In this document: positions 34,387-43,948 of the stretch, in pieces
Layout: every line of letters starts with the position of its first letter
Numbering within the stretch: the first letter of the stretch is position 1
Origin: Streptomyces albofaciens JCM 4342
GTDB lineage: Bacteria; Actinomycetota; Actinomycetes; Streptomycetales; Streptomycetaceae
Assembly (NCBI RefSeq): GCF_008634025.1
Contig: NZ_PDCM01000001.1
Span: 1,540,001 to 1,604,000, forward strand
Direction of reading: 5' to 3'
DNA: 64,000 bases
Program-made: the position numbers and the translations under genes
Notes under the pieces: model-generated
Databases searched by the model: none
Told to the model about the DNA's origin: nothing
Seen by the model: the letters and a program-made list of their open reading frames with translations, nothing else

Positions 34387-36033
34387 GTGCGTACGGCTGC
34401 GAAGTGTGTGGTCGGCGGGGTGACCGCTGCGGTGGTGGGCCTGGTCGGCGTGGGTGCCTACAACGTCTACGAGGCGTTCGCCGGCGAGGGCTCGGGATCG
34501 TCCGGGGCATCGGCCGGTACCACCACGTCCAGACAGACCGGGCCACCGTCCGAGGAAGAGGTACGCGACACCGCGCGCGACTTCCTCGCGGCCTGGAGCA
34601 AGGGCGACGTGGAGTCCGCCGCGCTCCTCACGGACAACGCCGGGGGCGCACGTCAGGCCCTGACCGGATTCCGCGACGAAGCGCATGTCTCGAAGGTGAC
34701 GTTCGAGGCCGGGCGGCAGACCGACGGTGCGAAGGTGCCGTACCACGTCACCGCCGAGCTGACGGTCGGCAAGGGCGACGAGGCGAAACACGCGACCTGG
34801 GCGTACGACTCCACGCTGCACGTCGTACGCGGCAAGACCACCGGCAAGGCTCTCGTCGACTGGCAGCCCAGCGTGGTCCACCCCGACCTGCGGCGCGGCG
34901 AGAGCCTGCGGACCGGCTCGGACGGCGCGCCGCCCGTCAAGGCGGTCGACCGCAACGGCACCGAACTCGACGGCACCGAGCTGCCGTCCCTCGGCGCCAT
35001 CCTGCCCGCCCTCCGGGAGAGCTACGGGGAGAAGGCGGGCGGCGTCCAGGGCGTCGAGGTACGCGTCGTCAGCGAGGGCGGCGAGCCGGGCAGGACACTG
35101 CACACCATCGTCAAGGGCCGCGCCGGAACGCTCCGTACGACGCTGGACGCGAACGTGCAGCGGGCCGCCGAGGCGGCCGTCAAGGGCTACCGCGAGGCGT
35201 CGGTCGTCGTGGTCAAGCCCGGCAGCGGGGACATCCTCGCGGTCGCCAACCACCGCTCGGACCAGTTCAACGCGGCGTTCCAGGGGCGGCTGGCACCCGG
35301 CTCCACGATGAAGGTCGTGACCGCCGCGATGCTCATGGAGAAGGGCCTGGTCTCCGCGGACAAGAGCGTGGAGTGCCCGAAGTACGCCTCGGCGGGCGGA
35401 CGGTCCTTCCACAACCAGGGCATGTTCCAGATCAACGGCGGTACGTTCGCCGACAGTTTCGCGCGTTCCTGCAACACCGCCTTCATCGGCCTCGCCGACC
35501 GGATCTCCGGCGCGGACCTGAGCGGTGAGGCGCAGGAGGTCTTCGGGCTGGGCAAGGACTGGAAGGTCGGGATACCGACGTTCGACGGCAGCGTGCCGCA
35601 GAGCGACGGCCCCGACACCCCGGCGGCCCTGATCGGCCAGGGCCGCGTCCAGGCCAACCCCCTGAACATGGCGTCCGTCGCCGCCACCGCCAAGGCCGGG
35701 TACTTCTCCCAGCCCGTCCTGGTCTCCCGCGAGTTGGACGACCGGCCGGTCGCCCACGCGAGCAGGGCGCTGCCGTCCTCGGTCGCGGCGCAGCTGCGGG
35801 CCATGATGCGGCGTACGGCCGTCAGTGGCACCGGCGCGCGGGCGATGGCCGGACTCGGCGGCGACATCGGCGCCAAGACCGGTTCGGCGGAGGCAGACGG
35901 CCAGGGCGACGCCAACAGTTGGTTCCTCGGTTACCGCAACGACGCCGCGGCGGCCGCGGTTGTCCAGCAGGGTGGCCACGGCGGCGACGCGGCGGGACCG
36001 ATCGTCCGGAGAGTGCTCGCGGCGGGCCGCTGA
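34387..36033 (+). CDS. Penicillin-binding protein (class B-like transpeptidase)
   Basis: 548 residues from GTG 34387 (GGGGAGGGACT upstream). One N-terminal membrane anchor (VVGGVTAAVVGLVGVGAYNV), then an NTF2-like MecA-type N-terminal domain (EEVRDTARDFLAAWSKGDVE). The transpeptidase domain carries the three canonical motifs in order: SxxK as STMK (S306), SxN as SCN (S361) and KTG as KTGSAE (K497). It crosslinks peptidoglycan outside the membrane; the MecA-like N-domain is found in several low-affinity PBPs. NHRSDQFNAAFQGRLAPGST is the usual approach to the active Ser. The lipoprotein gene follows in the same direction after 94 bp. Confidence 0.92.
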   Translation: MRTAAKCVVGGVTAAVVGLVGVGAYNVYEAFAGEGSGSSGASAGTTTSRQTGPPSEEEVRDTARDFLAAWSKGDVESAALLTDNAGGARQALTGFRDEAHVSKVTFEAGRQTDGAKVPYHVTAELTVGKGDEAKHATWAYDSTLHVVRGKTTGKALVDWQPSVVHPDLRRGESLRTGSDGAPPVKAVDRNGTELDGTELPSLGAILPALRESYGEKAGGVQGVEVRVVSEGGEPGRTLHTIVKGRAGTLRTTLDANVQRAAEAAVKGYREASVVVVKPGSGDILAVANHRSDQFNAAFQGRLAPGSTMKVVTAAMLMEKGLVSADKSVECPKYASAGGRSFHNQGMFQINGGTFADSFARSCNTAFIGLADRISGADLSGEAQEVFGLGKDWKVGIPTFDGSVPQSDGPDTPAALIGQGRVQANPLNMASVAATAKAGYFSQPVLVSRELDDRPVAHASRALPSSVAAQLRAMMRRTAVSGTGARAMAGLGGDIGAKTGSAEADGQGDANSWFLGYRNDAAAAAVVQQGGHGGDAAGPIVRRVLAAGR

Positions 36034-36127
36034 GGGGAAGGGTCGACACCGGGGCGTGCCCGCGTCGGGCCTTGCCCGCATCCCGGGGCATCCGTCCCCG
36101 GGCGTCGACGAAACGGGAGGACCCCTC

Positions 36128-37456
36128 GTGCGCGTACGTTCCGCGGTTGTCCGTGTCACCGCAGCAGTACTGGCCGTCGGCTGCATCACGGCGTGCGCCG
36201 ACGGAGACCCGACGGCGGCACCGGGTCCGGCGGCCGCCCAGGACTCGGCCCGGGCGACCGCGCCGGGCGGGGCGGACGGCGCCGCCGGGCGCGCGGGAAC
36301 CTCCGCCGCCTCGGCCCGCGCGGGCGCATCCTGCACGGCCGGGAAATGTACGGACACCTCGCGTGCGAGCGGAAACGGAAACCGCTCGGGGACGGGCGGC
36401 GGCCGTCACGCCTGCTCCCCGTCCGTCTCCCTCGACCGCTACTCCGACGCCCTGGACAAGACCACCTTCCAGGGCACCTTCGTCGGCAACCTCTCCGCCC
36501 TCGCCCGCGACACCGACGGCTCCATCGCCGCCGTCTCCGACCGTTCCGTACTGATCGGGCTGGACGGGCGGACCCACCGGCCCGTACGGACGGCCGGGCT
36601 CGCCGACGAGAAGGGTGCCGTCCTCGATGCCGAGGGCCTGGCCGTCGAGCCGGGCGGCGCCTACCTCGTCTCGTCGGAGACCGAGCCGTCGGTACGGCGT
36701 TACGACCGCTCCGGCACGCTCCTCGGACGCCTGCCCGTCCCCGATGCCCTACGGGTCGCACCGGCCGGGCGGGCCCAGAGCAACCAGACCTTCGAGGGAC
36801 TCACCCTCAGGCCCGGCGGCGGCACGCTCACCGCCTCCATGGAAGGCCGGCTCACCGGTGACGGGAAGGACACGGCGGGCCGCCCGCTGCTGCGCTTCCA
36901 GACGTGGCAGCGGTACGGCGCCCGGGGCGGATCCGCGCCGTACCGGTTCGGAACTGCCCCGTACGGGTCCGACTCTGCCCCGCACGGGTCCGACTCCGCC
37001 CCATCCCGCTCCGACTCCGCCCCGTACCGGCTCGGCAAGCAGTACGCGTACCCGGTGGACGCCGGACTGGGCGTCTCGGAGATCGCCGCCCTCGCCGACG
37101 GCCGGCTGCTCGTCCTGGAACGCGGCTTCACGGCCGGCGTCGGCAACACCGTGCGCCTCTACCTCGCCGATCCGCGCCGCGCCGCCGACGTCAGCGGCGT
37201 CGCGAACCTGCCGGACGGCAAGGCCGTACGCGCCGCCCACAAGAAACTCCTCGCCGACCTCGGCGCCTGCCCCTCCCTGGGCGCCCCCGCCCACCAGCCG
37301 CAGACCAATCCGCTGCTGGACAACATCGAAGGCATGACGGTCACCGGCCGCGCCCCCGGGGGACGGCTGCGCCTCCTCCTGGTCAGCGACGACAACGAGA
37401 GCCCGAAGCAGATCACCCGCCTCTACGAGTTGACGGTGCGCCCCGGCGGCCACTGA
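36128..37456 (+). CDS. Phytase-like/esterase-like secreted lipoprotein
   Basis: 442 residues from GTG 36128 (GGGAGG seven bases upstream). The N-terminus VRVTAAVLAVGCITACADGD is a hydrophobic signal with possible lipobox Cys (AVGC or ITAC). A low-complexity Ala/Gly/Ser linker follows, then a beta-propeller-like phytase-like domain: FVGNLSALARDTDGSIAAVS, AEGLAVEPGGAYLVSSETEP, NQTFEGLTLRPGGGTLTASM, SEIAALADGRLLVLERGF, DNIEGMTVTGRAPGGR. Such exported proteins are annotated as esterase-like phytase family; the true substrate is not established. A loop is expanded by four 21-bp repeats encoding PYGSDSA-type units (36938-37021). Confidence 0.8.
   Translation: MRVRSAVVRVTAAVLAVGCITACADGDPTAAPGPAAAQDSARATAPGGADGAAGRAGTSAASARAGASCTAGKCTDTSRASGNGNRSGTGGGRHACSPSVSLDRYSDALDKTTFQGTFVGNLSALARDTDGSIAAVSDRSVLIGLDGRTHRPVRTAGLADEKGAVLDAEGLAVEPGGAYLVSSETEPSVRRYDRSGTLLGRLPVPDALRVAPAGRAQSNQTFEGLTLRPGGGTLTASMEGRLTGDGKDTAGRPLLRFQTWQRYGARGGSAPYRFGTAPYGSDSAPHGSDSAPSRSDSAPYRLGKQYAYPVDAGLGVSEIAALADGRLLVLERGFTAGVGNTVRLYLADPRRAADVSGVANLPDGKAVRAAHKKLLADLGACPSLGAPAHQPQTNPLLDNIEGMTVTGRAPGGRLRLLLVSDDNESPKQITRLYELTVRPGGH
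36938..37021 (+). repeat. 21-bp minisatellite inside the phytase-like gene
   Basis: Four 21-bp units encoding PYRFGTA, PYGSDSA, PHGSDSA and PSRSDSA, in frame, in a predicted loop between propeller blades. Confidence 0.85.
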
Positions 37457-37572
37457 GCCCCTCGTCTTTCGTACGTCACCGACGGCGCGCCCCGAAATGT
37501 TGCGGCGGGATGAAATCCGCTGCCCACAGCGTTGGTGCCTCCTGGTGAACGACGAGATGCGGGAGGCAGTGC

Positions 37573-40500
37573 GTGACGGGGACGGGGACCGAACCATCGA
37601 GACAGGGCGGCTGGGCACGACGGCTGGCACGGCTGTGCTGGCAGTACAAGAAGGACGTACTGCTCGCGCTCGGGTCGTCACTCGCCGGGATGGGCGTGAT
37701 GGCCCTGGTCCCGCTCATCCCGAAACTGATCATCGACGATGTGATCGTCAGCCATGAGCGCCCCCTCGCCCCCTGGGCGACCTTGCTGATCGTCGCCGCG
37801 CTCGCCGTCTACGGGCTGACGTATGTACGCCGCTACTACGGCGGACGCCTCGCCCTCGACGTCCAGCACGACCTGCGCACCCGGATGTTCCGGTCGATCG
37901 CGCGGCTGGACGGGCACCGGCAGGACGAGCTGAGCACCGGCCAGGTCGTCGGCCGCGCCACCAGCGACCTGCAGCTCATCCAGAGCCTGCTGTTCATGCT
38001 CCCGATGATGATCGGGAACGTGCTGCTCTTCGCGATCTCCCTGGTCGTGATGGTGGTGCTCTCCCCGCTGCTCACCGTCGTCGCGCTCGCCGTCGCTCCC
38101 GCACTGTGGTTCATCGCCCAGCGCAGCCGCAACCGTCTGTACCCCGCCACCTGGTACGCGCAGGGACAGGCCGCCGCCGTCGCGGGCGTCGTCGACGGCG
38201 CGGTCTCCGGCGTCCGCGTCGTCAAGGGCTTCGGCCAGGAGGAGCAGGAGGCCGGCAAACTGCGCACGGTCAGCCGCCGCCTGTTCGCGGGCCGGCTCCG
38301 CACCGTACGGCTCAACGCCCGCTACACCCCCGCCCTCCAGGCCGTCCCCTCCCTCGGCCAGGTCGCCATGCTGGCGCTCGGCGGCTGGCTCGCCACCAAC
38401 GGGCAGATCACCCTCGGCACCTTCGTCGCCTTCTCCACCTACCTCGCCCAGCTCGTCGCACCGGTCCGGATGCTCGCGATGATGCTGACCGTCGGGCAGC
38501 AGGCACGCGCCGGCGTGGAGCGGGTCTTCGAGTTGGTCGACACTGAACCGGTCATCGAGGAGCGTCCGGACGCGCACGAACTGCCCGCCGACGCGCCCGC
38601 CACGGTCGAGTTCGAGCACGTGTCCTTCGGCTACGGCAACGGCCGCCCCGTCCTGGAGGACTTCTCGCTGCGCATCGAGCCCGGCGAGACCGTCGCCGTC
38701 GTCGGCGCGTCCGGCAGCGGCAAGTCCACCGTCTCCCTGCTGCTGCCGCGCTTCTACGACGCGACCGCGGGCCGCGTCCTGGTGGGCGGCCACGACGTAC
38801 GCGACCTGACCCTGGAATCGCTGCGCGCGGCCATCGGCCTCGTACCGGAGAACAGCTTCCTCTTCTCCGACTCCCTGCGCGACAACATCGCTTACGGAAC
38901 GCCGGACGCCACCGACGAGCAGATACGTATCGCCGCGCGTGCCGCACAGGCCGACGGGTTCATATCCGCCCTGCCGGACGGCTACGGCACCGAGGTCGGC
39001 GAGCAGGGCCTGACCCTGTCCGGCGGGCAGCGCCAGCGGGTCGCGCTGGCGCGCGCGATCCTCACCGACCCGCGGCTGCTCGTCCTGGACGACGCGACCT
39101 CCGCCGTCGACGCCCGCGTCGAGCACGAGATCCACGAGGCGCTGCGCAGCGTGATGGCGGGCCGTACGACGCTGCTGATCGCGCACCGCGCCTCCACCCT
39201 CGCCCTCGCCGACCGCGTCGCCGTCCTGGACGGCGGCCGGCTGGTCGACATCGGCACGCGCGAGGAACTGGAGGAACGCTGCGAGCTGTACCGCCGGCTG
39301 CTGACCGACCCGGAGGAACTGGGCCGGGAGGAACCGGGCGGCACCGACCGGGACCCGGCGGGCGCGAAGGCCGAGAACGCCGCTCCCGACCACCGCGTGC
39401 AGGGCATCACACCGGAGCTGTGGGACCGCACCGGCAAGGAAACGGACACCGAAGCAGCCGACGCGGCCCCCGGCATGCCGGCCACTCCCGAACTCCTCGC
39501 CCGGGTCGCCGCGCTTCCGCCCGCGACCGACACCCCCGACATCGACGAGGAACGGGCCGCCCGCCCCGAGAAGTCCTACGGACTGCGGCGCCTCCTGCGC
39601 GGCTTCGGCGGCCCGCTCGCCGTCGCCCTCGCGCTGGTCGCCGTGGACGCCGTGGCCGGCCTGCTGCTCCCGGTCCTCATCCGGCACGGCATCGACGACG
39701 GCGTACGGCGCGCGCAACTGGCCGGCGTGTGGACGGCCGCGGGACTGGCCCTGTTCGTCGTACTCGTCCAGTGGGCGGCCCAGGTCGGCTCGAACCGTAT
39801 GACCGGCCGTACCGGCGAACGCGTCCTGTACGCGCTGCGCGTCAAGATCTTCGCGCAGCTCCAGCGCCTCGGACTCGACTACTACGAGCGCGAGCTGACC
39901 GGCAAGATCATGACGCGGATGACGACGGACGTGGACGCCCTGTCCACGTTCCTGCAGACCGGCCTGGTCACCGCCGTCGTCTCCGTCCTGACCTTCTTCG
40001 GCATCCTCGTCGCCCTCCTGGTCATCGACGTCCAGCTGGCCCTGGTCGTCTTCGCCACCCTCCCGCCGCTGATCATCGGTACGTACTTCTTCCGCAAGCA
40101 GAGCGTGAAGGCCTACGAACTGGCCCGGGAACGCATCAGCGTCGTCAACGGCGACCTCCAGGAGAGCGTCGCCGGACTGCGCATCGTGCAGGCCTTCCGC
40201 CGCGAGCGCGACGGCGCCGACCGGTTCGCGGAGCGCAGTCACGCCTACCGCGCGGCCCGGGTCCGCGGCCAGTTCCTGATCTCCGTCTACTTCCCGTTCG
40301 TCCAGCTGCTGTCCTCCGCGGCCGCGGCGCTCGTCCTGATCGTCGGCGCCGGGCGGGTCGGCGAGGGCACGCTCACGGCAGGCGCGCTGGTCGCCTACCT
40401 CCTCTACATCGACCTGTTTTTCGCCCCCGTACAGCAGCTCTCGCAGGTCTTCGACGGCTACCAGCAGGCCGCCGTCTCGCTCGGCCGCATCCAGGAACTC

Positions 40501-41358
40501 CTGCGCGAACCGACCACCACCCCGCAGCCCGAGCGGCCGCGCGCGGTGGGCGAGCTGGCGGGCGAGATCGTCTTCGACGACGTGCACTTCCGGTACGGCG
40601 GTACGGACGAGCCGGGCGCCGGCGCCTCCCAGGGCTCCGGCGCCCCTGACGGCTCCGACGCCACGGCGCTCTCCGGCGTCAGTCTGACCATCCCCGCCGG
40701 ACAGACCGTCGCCTTCGTCGGCGAGACCGGCGCGGGCAAGTCCACGCTGGTCAAGCTGGTGGCGCGGTTCTACGACCCGACCTCGGGCACCGTCCGCGTC
40801 GACGGCACCGACCTGCGCGAACTGGACCTCACCGGCTACCGGCACCGCCTCGGCGTCGTACCGCAGGAGTCCTACTTGTTCGCCGGTACGGTCCGCGACG
40901 CCATCGCGTACGGACGGCCGGACGCCACCGACGCCGAGGTGGAGGCCGCGGCCCGCGCGGTCGGCGCGCACGACATGATCGCCGGGCTGGACGGCGGCTA
41001 CCTCCACGAGGTCGCCGAACGCGGCCGGAACCTCTCCGCCGGCCAGCGCCAGCTGCTCGCCCTCGCCCGCGCGGAACTCGTCGACCCCGACATCCTGCTG
41101 CTCGACGAAGCCACCGCCGCGCTCGACCTGGCCACCGAGTCCGCCGTCAACGAGGCCACGGACCGGCTGTCCGGCCGCCGTACGACGCTCGTCGTCGCGC
41201 ACCGCCTGACCACCGCGGCCCGCGCCGACCGGGTCGTGGTCCTGGACCACGGCCGCGTCGCCGAGGACGGCACCCACGCGCAGCTCCTGGCCCGCGGCGG
41301 CCGGTACGCGGAACTGTGGCGGACGTTCACGGGCGAGGAGGAGTCGGTGGCGGCCTGA
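37573..41358 (+). CDS. Fused ABC exporter (two TMD-NBD halves)
   Basis: 1,261 residues from GTG 37573 (GGGAGG upstream). Two complete exporter halves in one chain. Half 1 has six membrane segments, Walker A GASGSGKST (378-386), signature LSGGQRQRVALARAI (from 482) and Walker B LLVLDDATSAVD. Half 2 has Walker A GETGAGKST (1050-1058), signature LSAGQRQLLALARAE and Walker B ILLLDEATAALD. NBD1 has Asp where the catalytic Glu should be (LDDATS), while NBD2 keeps it (LDEATA), the asymmetry typical of heterodimeric exporters. About 90 charged linker residues join the halves. A multidrug or lipid exporter role is expected; substrate unknown. A hairpin lies just after the stop. Confidence 0.93.
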   Translation: MTGTGTEPSRQGGWARRLARLCWQYKKDVLLALGSSLAGMGVMALVPLIPKLIIDDVIVSHERPLAPWATLLIVAALAVYGLTYVRRYYGGRLALDVQHDLRTRMFRSIARLDGHRQDELSTGQVVGRATSDLQLIQSLLFMLPMMIGNVLLFAISLVVMVVLSPLLTVVALAVAPALWFIAQRSRNRLYPATWYAQGQAAAVAGVVDGAVSGVRVVKGFGQEEQEAGKLRTVSRRLFAGRLRTVRLNARYTPALQAVPSLGQVAMLALGGWLATNGQITLGTFVAFSTYLAQLVAPVRMLAMMLTVGQQARAGVERVFELVDTEPVIEERPDAHELPADAPATVEFEHVSFGYGNGRPVLEDFSLRIEPGETVAVVGASGSGKSTVSLLLPRFYDATAGRVLVGGHDVRDLTLESLRAAIGLVPENSFLFSDSLRDNIAYGTPDATDEQIRIAARAAQADGFISALPDGYGTEVGEQGLTLSGGQRQRVALARAILTDPRLLVLDDATSAVDARVEHEIHEALRSVMAGRTTLLIAHRASTLALADRVAVLDGGRLVDIGTREELEERCELYRRLLTDPEELGREEPGGTDRDPAGAKAENAAPDHRVQGITPELWDRTGKETDTEAADAAPGMPATPELLARVAALPPATDTPDIDEERAARPEKSYGLRRLLRGFGGPLAVALALVAVDAVAGLLLPVLIRHGIDDGVRRAQLAGVWTAAGLALFVVLVQWAAQVGSNRMTGRTGERVLYALRVKIFAQLQRLGLDYYERELTGKIMTRMTTDVDALSTFLQTGLVTAVVSVLTFFGILVALLVIDVQLALVVFATLPPLIIGTYFFRKQSVKAYELARERISVVNGDLQESVAGLRIVQAFRRERDGADRFAERSHAYRAARVRGQFLISVYFPFVQLLSSAAAALVLIVGAGRVGEGTLTAGALVAYLLYIDLFFAPVQQLSQVFDGYQQAAVSLGRIQELLREPTTTPQPERPRAVGELAGEIVFDDVHFRYGGTDEPGAGASQGSGAPDGSDATALSGVSLTIPAGQTVAFVGETGAGKSTLVKLVARFYDPTSGTVRVDGTDLRELDLTGYRHRLGVVPQESYLFAGTVRDAIAYGRPDATDAEVEAAARAVGAHDMIAGLDGGYLHEVAERGRNLSAGQRQLLALARAELVDPDILLLDEATAALDLATESAVNEATDRLSGRRTTLVVAHRLTTAARADRVVVLDHGRVAEDGTHAQLLARGGRYAELWRTFTGEEESVAA

Positions 41359-41372
41359 CGTACCACCGCGGC

Positions 41373-41401
41373 GGCCGGCCGACGGTTTTCCGCGGCCGGC
41401 C
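41373..41401 (+). terminator. Hairpin terminator after the ABC exporter
   Basis: GGCCGGCCG (41373-41381) pairs with CGGCCGGCC (41393-41401); an inner CGG-TTTT-CCG stem extends it past one bulged A. Confidence 0.6.
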
Positions 41402-41582
41402 TCGGCCCTTGTGGCGAACGGATGTTGGGTTCCGCGGCGGCAATCGGCCGACCGCCGTGGCGACGGTGCGCCGGCCGCTCGGACCACGGTCCCATCGGCC
41501 TCCTGTGAATAAAGGGGGCTGGTGGGACCGTAGTCGCGCCGATAGGTTCACCCCGACCTTTGCTATCCCAAGGGGAGGGTGC

Positions 41583-43004
41583 ATGCGCAAGGCCATCAGA
41601 TGCCTGCTGTCGCTCGCGGTGCTCATAGGCACGGCGAGTGCCGGTACGGCGTCGGCGACGGCGGCCACCGCCGCGAAGCCGAAGGCGACCGACATCAAGG
41701 ACCGGATCCTGGCGATCCCGGGGATGAGTCTCGTCCAGGAGAAGCCGGTCGACGGCTACCGCTTCTTCGTCCTGAACTACACCCAGCCGATCGATCACCA
41801 GCACCCCTCCAAGGGGACCTTCCAGCAGCGGCTGACCCTGCTGCACAAGTCCGTCGAGCGGCCGACGGTCTTCTTCACCTCCGGCTACAACGTCAGCACC
41901 GACGTGCGGCGCAGCGAGCCGACGCAGATCATCGACGGCAACCAGGTGTCGATGGAATACCGCTTCTTCACGCCGTCGCGGCCCCAGCCCGCCGACTGGA
42001 AGAAGCTCAACATCCGGCAGGCGGCCAACGACCAGCACCGCATCTTCAAGGCACTGCACAAGATCTACGACCAGAACTGGATCGCCACCGGCGGCAGCAA
42101 GGGCGGCATGACCGCCACGTACTACCGCCGCTTCTTCCCGGACGACATGGACGGCACGGTCGCCTACGTCGCGCCGAACGACGTGAACAACGACGAGGAC
42201 TCGGCCTACGACCGGTTCTTCCGCACCGTCGGCACCGCGCAGTGCCGCAAGGACCTCGCCACGCTGGAGCGCGAGGCGCTGCTGCGCCGCGGCGAGATGG
42301 TCAAGCGCTACACGCAGTGGGCGAAGGAGAACAAGCAGACCTTCAACGTCGTCGGCAACATCGACAAGGCCTACGAGGTCCTGGTCACGGACCTGGTCTT
42401 CGGCTTCTGGCAGTACCAGCCGGCCGCGACCGCCTGCGCCGAGGTGCCCAAGAAGACCGCCTCCACGGACGAACTGTGGAAGTGGATCGACAAGGTCGGC
42501 GGCTTCGACAGCTACACCGACCAGGGTCTTGAGACCTATACGCCGTACTACTACCAGGCGGGCACCCAGCTCGGTGAGCCCAGCTACAAGTACGACCACC
42601 TCAAGGACCTGCTGCGCTACCCGGGCATCAACAACTCCCGGACCTTCGTGCCGCGCTCCATCCCCATGAAGTTCGAGAAGAACGCGATGCGCGACATCGA
42701 CCGGTGGGTGCGCCACAACGCGGAGCGCATGATGTTCGTGAACGGTGAGTGGGACCCGTGGAGCGCCGAGCCGTTCCGGCTGGGCTCCGGCTCCGAGGAC
42801 TCGTACGTCTTCAAGGCCCCGGGCGGCAACCACGGCTCGAACATCGCGAAGCTGCGGGAGGCCGACCGCAAGAAGGCGACCGAGCGGCTGCTCGACTGGG
42901 CGGGTCTCGACGTGGCGCCGGGCGCCAAGATCACGCCGCAGGCACCGTTCGACAAGAAGCTGGACAAGCGGGACGACTCGCGGATGCAGCTGCTGCGTCC
43001 GTGA
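41583..43004 (+). CDS. Secreted S28-family serine aminopeptidase
   Basis: 473 residues from ATG 41583 (AAGGGGAGGG upstream). Signal peptide RKAIRCLLSLAVLIGTASAG with an AxA-type site in ATAATA. S28 peptidases are alpha/beta hydrolases that cleave after proline or release tripeptides. Signatures: FFVLNYTQPIDHQHPSKGTF near the N-terminus, nucleophile elbow ATGGSKGGMTATYYRRFFP (S172), MMFVNGEWDPWSAEPFRLG (D391) and PGGNHGSNIAKL (H417). The SKS-type alpha-helical insertion (CRKDLATLEREALLRRGEMV) is present. It matches the Streptomyces secreted tripeptidyl aminopeptidase type. The 222 bp before it hold the ABC exporter terminator and presumably its own promoter. Confidence 0.9.
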   Translation: MRKAIRCLLSLAVLIGTASAGTASATAATAAKPKATDIKDRILAIPGMSLVQEKPVDGYRFFVLNYTQPIDHQHPSKGTFQQRLTLLHKSVERPTVFFTSGYNVSTDVRRSEPTQIIDGNQVSMEYRFFTPSRPQPADWKKLNIRQAANDQHRIFKALHKIYDQNWIATGGSKGGMTATYYRRFFPDDMDGTVAYVAPNDVNNDEDSAYDRFFRTVGTAQCRKDLATLEREALLRRGEMVKRYTQWAKENKQTFNVVGNIDKAYEVLVTDLVFGFWQYQPAATACAEVPKKTASTDELWKWIDKVGGFDSYTDQGLETYTPYYYQAGTQLGEPSYKYDHLKDLLRYPGINNSRTFVPRSIPMKFEKNAMRDIDRWVRHNAERMMFVNGEWDPWSAEPFRLGSGSEDSYVFKAPGGNHGSNIAKLREADRKKATERLLDWAGLDVAPGAKITPQAPFDKKLDKRDDSRMQLLRP

Positions 43005-43101
43005 CGCGGAACGGCTGACCGGCCGGCCCGGCCAGGGCCGCCGGCGCCGGACCGGGACCGCGCCGCTCCACGGAGCCGCGACGGTCTCCGGCCCTGATGA
43101 A

Positions 43102-43728
43102 CTACAGGCGGCGGGCGCACCCGATCGGTGCCCCGCCGCCTAGTTGTACGTACATCTTCGTGTCGGCCGGACAGGACGCGCGGGCGCGCACCGCGGCCGT
43201 CACCTTGTACCGCGGCGCGCGGGCTCCCGTTCCGTCGCAAGCGGTTTCCTTGACCTCGCCCTGCCGCAGCCGGCTGAGGCAGTCGCCGACGATGGTGCGC
43301 GGGCCGCCGCCTCCGCCCGGGTCGCCGGGGTGCGGCGCCTCCAGGTTGCGCATGCAGGCGTAGCCCTGGGGCACCGCGCCGTCGCCGTTCTCGTCGGAGG
43401 CGGGCCGGTGCTCGCTGATGTTCAGGACGAAGTCCGTACGCTCCGGGCACAGCGGACCCTGCGCCTGCGACCCGTCGTACCGGGCCAGCACCAGGGCCGC
43501 GGCCTTCTCACTACGGCACGACACCTGGTGGAAGACGGTGCGTCCGCGAGTACTGCATGTCCCGCGGGCGAGGAACGTCGCGGCAGGCGCAGGGGACGAG
43601 GCCATCGCGCCACCGTTTCTGTCGGCGACCGCGCCGCTGCCCGTACGCTGACAGGCGGGCAGCGCCGCGAGCAGCAGCGCGACCGCACAGCCCAGCGCGC
43701 CGCCGCCGTACCGCCCGAACCCGCGCAT
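43102..43728 (-). CDS. Small secreted lipoprotein of unknown function
   Basis: 208 residues from ATG 43728 with a weak GGGGG upstream. The N-terminus MRGFGRYGGGALGCAVALLL then AALPACQRTG is a lipoprotein signal (lipobox LPAC). The mature part is Cys-rich with regular spacing (ARGTCSTRGRTVFHQVSC, GPLCPERTDFVLN, YACMRNLEAPHPGDPGGGGG, IVGDCLSRLRQGEVKETACD, ASCPADTKMYVQLG), suggesting disulfide-stabilised extracellular modules. No enzymatic motif is seen. Related actinobacterial proteins are annotated only as hypothetical. It is convergent with the S28 peptidase. Confidence 0.7.
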   Translation of the reverse strand: MRGFGRYGGGALGCAVALLLAALPACQRTGSGAVADRNGGAMASSPAPAATFLARGTCSTRGRTVFHQVSCRSEKAAALVLARYDGSQAQGPLCPERTDFVLNISEHRPASDENGDGAVPQGYACMRNLEAPHPGDPGGGGGPRTIVGDCLSRLRQGEVKETACDGTGARAPRYKVTAAVRARASCPADTKMYVQLGGGAPIGCARRL

Positions 43729-43948
43729 CGCGGCCCCCTGTGTCCCCCCGGTGCGTACGGACCAGCGTGTCCCGCGCATTCGGGAGCACGCCAGGCGTAA
43801 CGGACGCATTGCGCACGGGGTACGGGGCGCGCAGTACGAACCGCTCCGGGTCCGGCGGTACACCGGCCGTACGACGGAAGCGCGGGGAGCCGTACGGGAC
43901 TCCGTGCCCGGAAGCCCGTACGGCCGCTGCCCCGTCCCGTTCGTCCGC

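Noticed and set aside
37678..41487. Open frame of over 1,200 codons antisense to the fused ABC exporter
   Set aside because: Shadow frame; the exporter has all ABC motifs in order.
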